This document shows, one piece after another, positions 7,960 through 16,138 of a stretch of 64,000 nucleotides of DNA. Source of the DNA: Oscillospiraceae bacterium (lineage in GTDB: Bacteria; Bacillota; Clostridia; Oscillospirales; Acutalibacteraceae); contig SVPP01000004.1 of NCBI GenBank assembly GCA_015065765.1, positions 1-64,000 on the forward strand, written 5' to 3'. The position numbers and the translations under genes were made by a program. Under the pieces are notes generated by a model. The model was not told the origin of the DNA. It saw only the letters and a program-made list of their open reading frames with translations, and did no database searches. Position 1 is the stretch's first letter; every line of letters begins with the position of its first letter.

Positions 7960-9522
7960 ATGAAAAAAAGCTTTAAAATTTTTTCGATGATTATTGCATT
8001 ACTCATGCTGCTTGCAATTTTTCCTGTTAATTCTATGGCGGACACAGGCACCACATACTACATAGACAGTGAAAACGGAAACGATGCAAATGACGGCAGA
8101 AGCCCCGACACAGCATGGAAAACATTGACTCATGCTTCAGCTATAACTTATTCCCCGGGAGATGAAATTCTTCTGAAAAAAGGAAGCTGCTTCTTCGGCG
8201 GTTTTTCAGCACACGGCGACGGAACTGAAGAAAACCCGATAACTCTGGCAACTTACGGTGATGGCGACATGCCGCTGCTTACAAACGCTCCTGCTGACCC
8301 TCAGTATCAGGCAGTTGTAAGCATCCGTGACGTTTCTCACTGGGTGGTAAAAGATGTTGAAATCACTGCTCCTGACGGCACAGGCGTTCTTATATGCTTT
8401 GATACAAGAATGGTTGAGGACATTACTGTTGAGGGCGTTGTAATTCATGATGTTCACAACTATGCTTCTGACAGCTATTACAGCGAGGTAAGAGCCGCAT
8501 TGAGAATGATAGGTAACTGCGGTGCAGAATATGCACATCTTTCTGATATTCACATTAATAACTGCGAAATCTATAACTGCGGTTACGGAATTTTTGCAGG
8601 CGGTCACTTTGTTGCGGAAGAGCCCAACAGTGAAAAACATCCGTACAACAAAGATATCCTTGTTGAAAATTGCAGTATCTATAACCTTTACGATGACGGC
8701 TTCATTCTCTCTGACTCCGAGAGAATCACGCTGAGAAACACAAGCATTATAAACACATGCCTCAGCAGCGGAATTTATGCCACTGCTCCCACATGGACAT
8801 GGGGCGTTACAGAAGCTCTTATTGAAAACTGCGAAATCGCAGGTGCAAAAAACATCAAGGACGGCATGGCGGCTGACTTTGACGACCACACAGATAACAG
8901 CATGTATCAGTACATTTACTCACACGATAATGTAAGATTCATGTGGAACTGTCCTTACATCGAGGATCATTTCAATAACACCGTTCGCTACTGTCTTTCC
9001 GTAAACGATAACATTACTTCAAACTGCGGTGGCCACGGTAAAGTTCCTGAGCAAGGTTTTAAATTTTACAACAACACAATTGTAAACGGAAGTAACTATT
9101 GTTTCTACCAATATAAGGACAGTTACATCTGCAACAATATTTTCAGTCTGTTACCCGGTCATAAACTTGAGTTTAACAAAGAATATGAAAACACAGTTTC
9201 AAATAACTGCTACTACGGAACTCTTCCCACAAGATTTGACGAAAATTCTTTCTGGGCTGATCCGCAGTTTGCAGGCACTGATGAAACAGATAAAAACAGC
9301 TTCATGCTCAAAAAATGTTCACCCTGCATCGGTGCAGGTATTCAGGTTGAAGAAGATATGGGAGAGCATGACTTCTACGGAAATGCCCTTGACGATACAC
9401 ACAACATCGGTTGTTACGAAGGCGACGGAATCGACTTACCCGAAACACCCTTTAACCTTTGCAGAGTTATTAGAAGAGCTTTCGAGGGTCTTTTCAGATA
9501 TATAATGAGCGCATTCGAATAA
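7960..9522 (+). CDS. Secreted right-handed parallel beta-helix protein
   Basis: A 520-residue protein counted from the ATG at 7960, which has AAGGAG (7945-7950) at the right distance; the ATG at 7942 overlaps that site. It has a signal peptide (about 1-28, ending NSMA-DT). The opening TYYIDSENGNDANDGRSP.TAWKTL is typical of carbohydrate-active parallel beta-helix proteins, with repeated N-x-x-I/V-x-N-C turns (NCEIYNCGYG, NCSIYNLYDDG, NCEIAG). Many relatives are polysaccharide lyases or glycosidases; catalytic residues cannot be assigned. The gene is divergent from the GH71/99-like gene, so the pair may be co-regulated for extracellular glycan breakdown. Confidence 0.75.
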   Translation: MKKSFKIFSMIIALLMLLAIFPVNSMADTGTTYYIDSENGNDANDGRSPDTAWKTLTHASAITYSPGDEILLKKGSCFFGGFSAHGDGTEENPITLATYGDGDMPLLTNAPADPQYQAVVSIRDVSHWVVKDVEITAPDGTGVLICFDTRMVEDITVEGVVIHDVHNYASDSYYSEVRAALRMIGNCGAEYAHLSDIHINNCEIYNCGYGIFAGGHFVAEEPNSEKHPYNKDILVENCSIYNLYDDGFILSDSERITLRNTSIINTCLSSGIYATAPTWTWGVTEALIENCEIAGAKNIKDGMAADFDDHTDNSMYQYIYSHDNVRFMWNCPYIEDHFNNTVRYCLSVNDNITSNCGGHGKVPEQGFKFYNNTIVNGSNYCFYQYKDSYICNNIFSLLPGHKLEFNKEYENTVSNNCYYGTLPTRFDENSFWADPQFAGTDETDKNSFMLKKCSPCIGAGIQVEEDMGEHDFYGNALDDTHNIGCYEGDGIDLPETPFNLCRVIRRAFEGLFRYIMSAFE

Positions 9523-9546
9523 ACACAACATATAAAACACAAAGAA

Positions 9547-9569
9547 AAGGACGGTTTTAAACCGTCCTT
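9547..9569. terminator. Bidirectional terminator between convergent genes
   Basis: AAGGACGGTTT (9547-9557) pairs with AAACCGTCCTT (9559-9569). It lies between the beta-helix gene and the GH43-like gene and touches the stop codon of the latter. Confidence 0.75.
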
Positions 9570-10483
9570 AATCTTTCGTATTCTTCATCTGTAATTTCTA
9601 TTACCTTGCCATGCTTGAAGCCGTAAGGAAATGAAAAGTTTTCAGGCATTCTGACAAAGTTCATGTCTCCCTCTGACGGCGATACAAAGGGAACATACCC
9701 CATTTTCTCTTTTTCACAACCGAAGAAGTCAAGCATCAGACACCATCTGCCGTCAGGCAAAACATAAGTTGTGGGGCCTTCGTAAGAGCCGGGATGATAT
9801 ATTTCTTCATCCATATATTTCTCAAATTTTTCATCGTGTTCAAAAGGTCCGAAGAGATTATCCGATGTAGCGTGCATATTCATGGACGGATTGTGGGCAT
9901 TCTTATAGAAAAGATGATATGTGTCCCCTACTTTTGTTATGTGGGAGTCAAGGATTTCGTTGTCCTTTGTAAAGTAAAGTTTCGGCTCAGAAAAGGTTTC
10001 AAAATCCTTTGTCACAGAGCAGTAAATTGACATGTGTTTATAGTCTGTTTCTGCAACTGTTGAGCCCCAGTGGATGAGGTATTCTTCATTTTCTTCATCA
10101 AAGAAAACCTCCGGTGCCCACATGCAACCGAAATCGTCTCTTCCGAAAGAAACGAGTCTTTCTTCGGAGAAATTCACAAGGTCGTCTGTTTTCCACATTC
10201 TGAGACTTTTGCTGCCTGTTCTGTTAATATCTGACCAATCAAGCTGAAGATTCTCATCATAACGGTTTGCTACGCACAAATCAGTGGTTATAACCATAAA
10301 ACCGCCTGTGTGAAGTCGGACAATTTCAATATCACGACATCCTTTTTCCCCGAAAGATGCTGTCAGAATCGGATTTCCTCCATTCACTTTTTCCCAGTTT
10401 AAGCCGTCATGGCTGATTCCGAAATAGACCTGTTCACCGTCGGGTGTGATTTTTTCCTTGAAATGTGTAAAAAGATATGGCAT
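9557..10483 (-). CDS. GH43-like five-bladed beta-propeller protein (cytoplasmic)
   Basis: A 308-residue protein counted from the ATG at 10483, because AAGGTG sits just upstream of it; the GTG at 10492 overlaps that site. GH43-type blade motifs are present: WEKVNGGNPIL, MWAPEVFFDEENEEYLIHWGS and LDSHITKVGDTYHLFYKN, with a conserved Glu/Asp pattern. The clan cleaves arabinose- or xylose-containing glycans by inversion, but many relatives remain uncharacterised. There is no signal peptide. It lies immediately downstream of a GDPD gene, separated by a 120-bp spacer that carries a palindromic repeat. Confidence 0.68.
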   Translation of the reverse strand: MPYLFTHFKEKITPDGEQVYFGISHDGLNWEKVNGGNPILTASFGEKGCRDIEIVRLHTGGFMVITTDLCVANRYDENLQLDWSDINRTGSKSLRMWKTDDLVNFSEERLVSFGRDDFGCMWAPEVFFDEENEEYLIHWGSTVAETDYKHMSIYCSVTKDFETFSEPKLYFTKDNEILDSHITKVGDTYHLFYKNAHNPSMNMHATSDNLFGPFEHDEKFEKYMDEEIYHPGSYEGPTTYVLPDGRWCLMLDFFGCEKEKMGYVPFVSPSEGDMNFVRMPENFSFPYGFKHGKVIEITDEEYERLRTV

Positions 10484-10563
10484 AAAAATCACCTTGCTTT
10501 AGTTTCAATAAATTCAGTTAAACTTTTCAAAAGTTACCATAATCTGATAATTAGCCCACCGAG

Positions 10564-10586
10564 ATCCTTCACTTACGCTCGAGGAT
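10564..10586. repeat. REP-like palindrome
   Basis: ATCCTTC (10564-10570) and GAGGAT (10581-10586) form the arms of the dispersed palindrome ATCCTTC...GCTC.GAGGATGAC, which is widespread in bacterial intergenic DNA. A related copy lies in the terminator at 2005-2048. It sits between the GH43-like and GDPD genes. Confidence 0.5.
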
Positions 10587-10614
10587 GACGCAGCGGAATT
10601 CAGTTTACCATTTT

Positions 10615-11313
10615 TTATTCACACTTTTCGTTTGCGAAGTAGTCGGATTCGATATAGTCTACATTCATTGAGTAGCAGAGGTCCATAGCCTCTTTTGTAT
10701 TCGCTGTCCAGAGAGCAACTTTCAGTCCCTTATCATGGAATTGCTTAACTGTCTTTTCGTCAATATTTCCGTAATACATATCAATGTCGAAGCCATCCTC
10801 AAGGCATCTTTCAACGTTTGCATCACGTTCACCGCAGGTATACATAATCTGAAGCTCGGGGAATGCCTTTCGTGTCCTGATAAGGTTATCGTACTCGAAA
10901 GACTGGAGTGAACACATTTTCAGGTCATAAATCTCCCCTGCCATCGTAAATGCCTTGTGAATCATTTCGTCTGTGAAATTGCCCTTGAATTCGATGAAGC
11001 ATATCATATTTCCGTCACGGCAGATTTCAAGGTATCTTTCAAATGTGCAGACATAAAGCTCTGTGTCTGTATGTTCATTTTTTATAGGCTTTGCAATGAG
11101 CTCTGCATATGTGCTTTCTTCGGGTACAAGCTCCGTTCCGTCAAAGTATTCAACGGTGTCATTATGGTTTACGATAAGAACTCCGTCCTTTGTGAAGCGG
11201 ACATCTGTTTCAATACCGCCTGAGCCGTGCTTTACAGCTTCAAGGAATGATTCCTCTGTATTCTGCTGGAAGCATCCGCTGTAACCTCTGTGTGCAATAA
11301 AACAAGTATTCAT
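10615..11313 (-). CDS. Glycerophosphodiester phosphodiesterase (cytoplasmic)
   Basis: A 232-residue GDPD of normal length. Catalytic landmarks are intact: AHRGYSG near residue 8, NTEESF, ETDVRFTKDG (metal-binding E-x-D) and NHNDTV. It should hydrolyse glycerophosphodiesters to glycerol-3-phosphate plus alcohol using a divalent metal. There is no signal peptide, so it is cytoplasmic, like UgpQ. It starts 2 bp after the stop of the TPR-like membrane gene, with its ribosome binding site (AAGGAG) inside that gene's end, so the two are co-transcribed. Three GDPD-fold proteins occur in this window and this is the one with a canonical active site. Confidence 0.85.
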   Translation of the reverse strand: MNTCFIAHRGYSGCFQQNTEESFLEAVKHGSGGIETDVRFTKDGVLIVNHNDTVEYFDGTELVPEESTYAELIAKPIKNEHTDTELYVCTFERYLEICRDGNMICFIEFKGNFTDEMIHKAFTMAGEIYDLKMCSLQSFEYDNLIRTRKAFPELQIMYTCGERDANVERCLEDGFDIDMYYGNIDEKTVKQFHDKGLKVALWTANTKEAMDLCYSMNVDYIESDYFANEKCE

Positions 11314-11315
11314 GA

Positions 11316-12110
11316 TTAATTCTCCTTATTTAAATTTTCTTCCAATATTTCTTTAGCTGCTTTCGCAATAAAAAGCGTATTTCCGTGTTCTACCACAAAC
11401 TCAAAACACTCTTTTGCCTTATCTCTCATACCGTTTCTCAGATAATATTTCCCGAGAAAACTCTTTTCGCATACAATGGCCAGAAGATCGTCAGTAAAGC
11501 GGATCATCTTCAGCTTTTCCTCGATATATGGCACCTGAAATTTTTTACTTTCAACAGACAGATGACTGGTCCGTACAATATTCTCACAATGCTTCTTCTG
11601 TTTTTCATCTGAGGGCAACACAAGAGAATCAATCTTTGATAAAATTTTTTCAGCCTCCGGCATATTACTCAACATCATATGGTACAAAAACCATAAACGG
11701 TAATAGCAATACAGATGAATTATGGATCTTTTGTTCATTCTGCTGATATCAATTGCTTCAAGTGTTTGTTTCATCTGCTGAAAATCACCGCAGTAATAAT
11801 GAGCCGTTGCAAGATTGAGTTCAACTAAATTCTTGTACCCACCTTTTAATTTCTTACCCAACATTTCGTACTGCCAATCACGAAAAGACTCACAATCGCA
11901 TTTTTCATCAAGCACCTTATTCTTCTCTGTATATTTTTTCAGTGCAAGTCTTTGCAGAATTCTCGTGCCTACACTAAGAACAACAAAAAACACCAAAAAA
12001 GCAATCAGGTCTTTTTCAATCAGAAAGCTTACTGCCAACATCAGAATTATACTAAGAGGAACAACAACTCCCCAATACAATCCTTTAGTTAATTTAAAAC
12101 AAAAAATCAT
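11316..12110 (-). CDS. Membrane protein with TPR-like helical domain
   Basis: A 264-residue protein of unrecognised family. Two membrane helices near the N-terminus (about 9-30 and 35-52) are followed by a soluble region of paired helices with TPR-like periodicity (LNLATAHYYCGDFQQMKQTLEAI and FLGKYYLRNGMRDKAKECFEFV). I chose the ATG at 12110, not the one at 12140, because the -10 box of the obvious promoter (12132-12137) lies inside the longer reading frame. CGGAG precedes the shorter start at normal spacing. A scaffold role at the membrane is only a guess. It forms an operon with the GDPD gene. Confidence 0.6.
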   Translation of the reverse strand: MIFCFKLTKGLYWGVVVPLSIILMLAVSFLIEKDLIAFLVFFVVLSVGTRILQRLALKKYTEKNKVLDEKCDCESFRDWQYEMLGKKLKGGYKNLVELNLATAHYYCGDFQQMKQTLEAIDISRMNKRSIIHLYCYYRLWFLYHMMLSNMPEAEKILSKIDSLVLPSDEKQKKHCENIVRTSHLSVESKKFQVPYIEEKLKMIRFTDDLLAIVCEKSFLGKYYLRNGMRDKAKECFEFVVEHGNTLFIAKAAKEILEENLNKEN

Positions 12111-12131
12111 ACTATCAACTCCGATATTATG

Positions 12132-12160
12132 ATTATACATTCCTTAATCTCCCTTGTCAA
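12132..12160 (-). promoter_or_regulatory. Promoter of the TPR-like membrane gene and GDPD operon
   Basis: On the minus strand, perfect TTGACA (12155-12160) and TATAAT (12132-12137) are separated by 17 bp. The -10 box falls within the upstream ATG-TAT-AAT frame, which fixes the true start downstream. Confidence 0.85.
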
Positions 12161-12178
12161 ATAAATTGCATTTCAGCA

Positions 12179-12207
12179 TTGACAAAAATTTAACTTTTCT
12201 ATATACT
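12179..12207 (+). promoter_or_regulatory. Promoter of the enoate-reductase-like gene
   Basis: TTGACA (12179-12184) and TATACT (12202-12207) have exact 17-bp spacing, about 50 bp before the ATG. Confidence 0.85.
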
Positions 12208-12259
12208 ATTAATTGTGAAAATATCTGTTTTCAAAATATGAAAAGGAAGTGTTTATTCA

Positions 12260-14326
12260 ATGGATGCTAAATACGAAGCATTATTTACTCCCTGGAAAAT
12301 CGGTAACGTTGAAATCAAAAACAGAATAGTTATGTGTCCCATGGGCGGTACATCTCTTTTCGGTTGGTTTGAGCTTGGCGGTTGCCATTTCGACAAGGAA
12401 GCTGCAAAGCTTTTCCTCGAAAGAGCAAACAACAACGTAGGTCTTATTATCCCCGGTATCGCTCCCCTGCGTGATACATTCTGGGGCAAATGGCTCTGGC
12501 AGAACCCCAAAATGTTTGAAGAGCTGAAGGAATTCATGGATGAAATCCACAAAACCGGTGCAAAGCTGTTTGTTCAGCTTACTGCAGGTATGGGACGTTC
12601 ATGGGCTATTACCGAGCTTGTTGCTCCCCTGCACAAAAACAAGTTTACACGCGCACTTGTAAAACCCATTCTCGATACATCACACGAGCTTGCTTCTCCC
12701 TCTCCCCAGCCTTCACGTTGGGCTCACGACATCATCTGCCCTGAAATGACAAAAGAGCAGATCCACGAAATAATTGAAGCTTTTGCTAAAACAGCAAAGC
12801 TCTGCCGTGATGCAGGTGTTGACGGTGTTGAAGTTCACGCTGTACATGAAGGCTATCTTCTTGACCAGTTTGCTATTGAATTCTTCAACAAGCGTACTGA
12901 CGAATACGGCGGAAGCTTTGAAAACAGATACCGCTTTGCTGCTGAAGTTGTTAAAGCAATCAAAGAAATGTGCGGTGACGATTACCCCGTATCACTTCGT
13001 TATTCAGTAGAATCAAAGATGAAGGGCTTCTGCGAAGGTGCAATGCCCGGTGAAGAATATACAGAAGTCGGCAGAAACATGGAAGAATCAGAAAGAGCTG
13101 CTAAGTACCTTCAGGATGCAGGTTACGATATGCTCAACGCTGACAACGGTACATATGACTCATGGTACTGGGCTCATCCCCCCATGTATATGCCTCAGAA
13201 CTGTAACCTTGAGGACGTTGCTCACATCAAAAAGTTTGTTGATATTCCTGTTGTTTGTGCAGGACGTATGGAACCTGACATCGGTGCAGAAGCTATTGCT
13301 GAAGGCAAAATTGACGGTGTAGGTGTTGCCCGTCAGTTCCTTACAGACCCCGAATGGATTACAAAGATTATTGAAGACAGACTTGAGGACATCAAGCCCT
13401 GTATCTGCTGCCACAGCGGTTGCTTCAACTTCTCATCATCAAAGGGTCACGCAAATACTCAGGACCTTAAGGATACAATGGGTCTTGCACGTTGTGCACT
13501 TAACCCCGAAACAATGCAGTCAAAGAAATATAAGATTGCTCCCGCTAAGAAAGCAAAGAAAATTGCTATCATCGGCGGCGGTATCGGCGGTATGGAAGCT
13601 GCTATCGTTTGTGCAAAACGCGGTCACACAGTTACACTCTATGAAAAGTCAGACGTTCTCGGCGGTGTATTCATTGCTGCTGCAGCTCCCTCTTTCAAAG
13701 AAAAAGACCGTGACCTTATTACATGGTACAACCGTGAAATTCTCAAATACCCCTCAATCACTGTTAAGATGAATACAGAGGTTAAGGATATCGCATCTCT
13801 CGGTGCTGACGAAATTATCGTTGCTACAGGTTCAACACCTAACAGAATCCCTGTTAAGGGTGCAAACGAATACGGCATCGAAGCCTGTGACTACCTTCTC
13901 GGCAAAAAGACAGTTGGCGACAACGTTGTTGTTGTGGGCGGCGGTCTTACAGGTTGCGAAATCGCATATGACCTCTTCCTTCAGGGTAAGAAGCCTGTAA
14001 TCATCGAAATGCAGGATGACCTTATCACAACTCCCGGTGTTGCTCTTGCAAACACAAGTTTCCTTCGTGACTGCTTCAAGGCTAACAACGTTCCCGTTTA
14101 CCTTGAAACAAAAACAACTGAAATCCGTGTAGACGGCGTTACAGTTGCTACAAAGGACGGCAAAACAATCGACATCCCTGCTGACAACGTAATCCTTTCA
14201 GTTGGTTACAAGCCTGCTCCTGTCGCAGAAAAATCAAAACATGTTCACATTATCGGTGACGCTTTCAAAGTTGGTAACCTGAGAACTGTTATCTGGCAGG
14301 CTTGGGATATCGCAATGAAACTGTAA
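12260..14326 (+). CDS. 2-enoate reductase-type Fe-S flavoprotein
   Basis: A 688-residue two-part flavoprotein. Residues 1-370 are an old-yellow-enzyme FMN barrel (LFTPWKIGNVEIKNRIVM; HAVHEGYLLDQF with the proton-relay region; FNKRTDEYGGSFENR). Cysteines CICCHSGC near 390-397 plus a later Cys form the 4Fe-4S site, followed by two dinucleotide folds (IAIIGGGIGGMEAA and VVVVGGGLTGCEIA) for FAD and NAD(P)H. This is the layout of clostridial 2-enoate and 2,4-dienoyl-CoA reductases and of BaiCD/BaiH. The gap before the last Cys is about 23 residues, longer than usual. The substrate is an unsaturated acid or its CoA ester; which one is unknown. It is monocistronic, just upstream of the Leu T-box operon. 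Confidence 0.85.
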   Translation: MDAKYEALFTPWKIGNVEIKNRIVMCPMGGTSLFGWFELGGCHFDKEAAKLFLERANNNVGLIIPGIAPLRDTFWGKWLWQNPKMFEELKEFMDEIHKTGAKLFVQLTAGMGRSWAITELVAPLHKNKFTRALVKPILDTSHELASPSPQPSRWAHDIICPEMTKEQIHEIIEAFAKTAKLCRDAGVDGVEVHAVHEGYLLDQFAIEFFNKRTDEYGGSFENRYRFAAEVVKAIKEMCGDDYPVSLRYSVESKMKGFCEGAMPGEEYTEVGRNMEESERAAKYLQDAGYDMLNADNGTYDSWYWAHPPMYMPQNCNLEDVAHIKKFVDIPVVCAGRMEPDIGAEAIAEGKIDGVGVARQFLTDPEWITKIIEDRLEDIKPCICCHSGCFNFSSSKGHANTQDLKDTMGLARCALNPETMQSKKYKIAPAKKAKKIAIIGGGIGGMEAAIVCAKRGHTVTLYEKSDVLGGVFIAAAAPSFKEKDRDLITWYNREILKYPSITVKMNTEVKDIASLGADEIIVATGSTPNRIPVKGANEYGIEACDYLLGKKTVGDNVVVVGGGLTGCEIAYDLFLQGKKPVIIEMQDDLITTPGVALANTSFLRDCFKANNVPVYLETKTTEIRVDGVTVATKDGKTIDIPADNVILSVGYKPAPVAEKSKHVHIIGDAFKVGNLRTVIWQAWDIAMKL

Positions 14327-14345
14327 TTTAAACTCAAAACTTTTT

Positions 14346-14378
14346 ATATCGGGTGCAGAAATGTGCCCGATATTTTTT
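14346..14378 (+). terminator. Terminator of the enoate-reductase-like gene
   Basis: ATATCGGG (14346-14353) pairs with CCCGATAT (14366-14373) and is followed by a T run. Confidence 0.88.
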
Positions 14379-14435
14379 ATTTTTCTCTTGACTTTTCTTA
14401 TGTGTTGTGTTAGAATTAGTGAAAATTGAAAATTC

Positions 14436-14710
14436 AAATGCGTTGAAGATATTAAGCACTTTACCGTGTCTTTCAGAGAGTCGGCGGTTGCTGTGAGCCG
14501 ATAGATAAGTTTATGTGCAGTCTCGTATCAGAGCAGAACTCCCCAACCGTTCACTGAGCTGTATAAGGAGTTACGGATGCCCCGTTATCATGGCTATGGA
14601 CTTAGAATGAGTCCGATGAGTGGCTGATTTTTCTCAGCAATCCGGGTGGTACCGCGATAAGTTTATTATCGTCCCTGAGGCTTAATATGAGCTTCAGGGA
14701 TTTATTTTTC
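14436..14710 (+). promoter_or_regulatory. T-box leader, leucine-type specifier
   Basis: Stem I begins around the AGAGAGTCGGCGG motif near 14475, with the conserved purine-rich and GAGCCGA segments. GAACTCC places a CTC (Leu) triplet at 14539-14541 in the specifier position. The T-box bulge sequence GGGTGGTACCGCG is at 14644-14656; its TGGT pairs with an ACCA acceptor end, as in tRNA-Leu. A terminator stem (14672-14681 with 14691-14700, one G-U pair) is followed by a T run. Uncharged tRNA-Leu should favour the antiterminator and switch on the downstream LeuA-like and ligase genes. The specifier was assigned by eye, not by folding. Confidence 0.9.
14672..14710 (+). terminator. T-box attenuator terminator
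   Basis: A 10-bp stem (14672-14681 with 14691-14700), 9-nt loop and T-rich tail. The left arm directly follows the T-box sequence, so antiterminator and terminator are mutually exclusive. Confidence 0.85.
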
Positions 14711-14728
14711 TTTAAGGAGATGCGAATT

Positions 14729-16135
14729 ATGAAAACTGTAAAAATCGCAGACATTACTTTAAGACAGATTATGTCAGACAAAAAAAGCACTATCAGCTTT
14801 AAAAACAAAATAGAACTTGCAAAGCTACTTGACAAACTAAAGGTTGACACTGTCGAGACAGGTATGGTTGACGGCGGTAAAACTGACGAACTCCTTGTCA
14901 GAACAATCGCACTTACTGTTAAAAACTGCACTCTCTCATGCCCCACAGGCTTAACTGAGCGCGAGGTTGAAAAGGCTTTCGAGTGCATTAAGGATGCAAG
15001 AAAACCCAGACTCAATGTAAGAGTTCCTGTGTCACCTGTTCAGATGGAATATCAGTGTCACAAGAAACCTGCAGCTATCATTGAACTGATTTCCGCTCTT
15101 GTGAAAAAAGCAAAAACTCTCTGCGCAGATGTTGAATTCACTGCGGTTGATGCTACAAGATGTGAGAAGGAATTTCTTTATAAATCAATCGAAACAGCAA
15201 TTGAAGCAGGTGCAACTGTTATCACTGTATGCGACACAGCAGGCACAATGTTCGCTGACGAGTTCGGTACATTTATTTCAGAAATTTACGATGCAGTTCC
15301 CGCTTTGAAAAATGTTTCTCTTTCAATCGAAGCAAACAACTCAATCTCAATGGCAAGTGCTTGTGCATTTGCAGGCGTTAAAGCAGGTGCTGAAGAAATC
15401 AAGACAACTGTAAGCGGTGAAGAATTCCCCGGAATTGAGAGCATCATCAACATTCTCAAAGCCCGTGGCGATTCATGTGATATCCATACAAATGTCAAAG
15501 CAACAGAATTCAGAAGAGTTCTCAGCATGATTGAAAATGCTATCAGCTCATCCGCTTCTCATACATCTGTTTTTGAAAACGAAAGCGAACATGACAGTAT
15601 GACACTTTCTGAAGGCGACGATATCTCAATTGTTTCAAAAGCTGTAAGAGAGCTTGGATATGACCTTAGTGAAAACGATGTTGCAAATGTTTTCGAAGCG
15701 TTCGGAAGAGTTGCTAAGAAAAAGAAAACAGTTACCGCAAAAGAGCTTGATGCAATCGTGGCATCTGTTGCACTTCAGGTGCCTGCTACATACAAGCTTG
15801 ACAGTTATGTTATCAACAGCGGTAACATCATTTCCGCAACTGCAAATATCAAAATGAAAAAAGACGGCAAGGAAGTTGGCGGTGTCAGCATGGGTGACGG
15901 TCCTATCAATGCTGCATTCATGGCAATTGAACAGATTGTAGGCTGCCACTACGAGCTTGACGATTTCCAGATTCAGTCTGTTACAGAAGGCAAAGAAGCT
16001 ATGGGCTCTGCAATTGTGAAGCTCCGCTCAAACGGCAAGGTTTACGCAGGCAACGGCATCTCAACCGATATTATCAGTGCATCAATCAGAGCATATGTCA
16101 GTGCTCTTAACAAAATCGTTTATGAGGAGGGTTAA
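14729..16135 (+). CDS. LeuA-like protein lacking canonical metal ligands
   Basis: A 468-residue protein counted from the ATG at 14729, with AAGGAGA upstream; longer frames begin inside the attenuator. Residues 1-270 follow the alpha-isopropylmalate synthase barrel, and about 355-460 the LeuA allosteric domain (GPINAAFMAIEQIVG, GNGISTDIISASIRAYV). Key residues differ: the TLRDGEQ motif reads TLRQIMS (D to Q13), and the HxHND motif reads EANNS (E201, N203), so all three expected metal ligands are gone. Leucine T-box control ties it to leucine supply, but ordinary isopropylmalate synthase activity is unlikely. It could be a regulatory pseudo-enzyme or an enzyme with new chemistry. It is coupled to the next gene by a 3-bp gap. 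Confidence 0.8.
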   Translation: MKTVKIADITLRQIMSDKKSTISFKNKIELAKLLDKLKVDTVETGMVDGGKTDELLVRTIALTVKNCTLSCPTGLTEREVEKAFECIKDARKPRLNVRVPVSPVQMEYQCHKKPAAIIELISALVKKAKTLCADVEFTAVDATRCEKEFLYKSIETAIEAGATVITVCDTAGTMFADEFGTFISEIYDAVPALKNVSLSIEANNSISMASACAFAGVKAGAEEIKTTVSGEEFPGIESIINILKARGDSCDIHTNVKATEFRRVLSMIENAISSSASHTSVFENESEHDSMTLSEGDDISIVSKAVRELGYDLSENDVANVFEAFGRVAKKKKTVTAKELDAIVASVALQVPATYKLDSYVINSGNIISATANIKMKKDGKEVGGVSMGDGPINAAFMAIEQIVGCHYELDDFQIQSVTEGKEAMGSAIVKLRSNGKVYAGNGISTDIISASIRAYVSALNKIVYEEG

Positions 16136-16138
16136 AAG

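Noticed and set aside
8206-8889. A 227-residue open frame antisense to the beta-helix gene
   Set aside because: It lies wholly inside a gene with signal peptide, promoter and family motifs, has no ribosome binding site, and its Val/Cys-rich composition is typical of a frame shadow.
14602-15015. A leftward frame across the T-box and LeuA-like start
   Set aside because: The structured leader and the rightward gene account for this DNA; the frame has no ribosome binding site.
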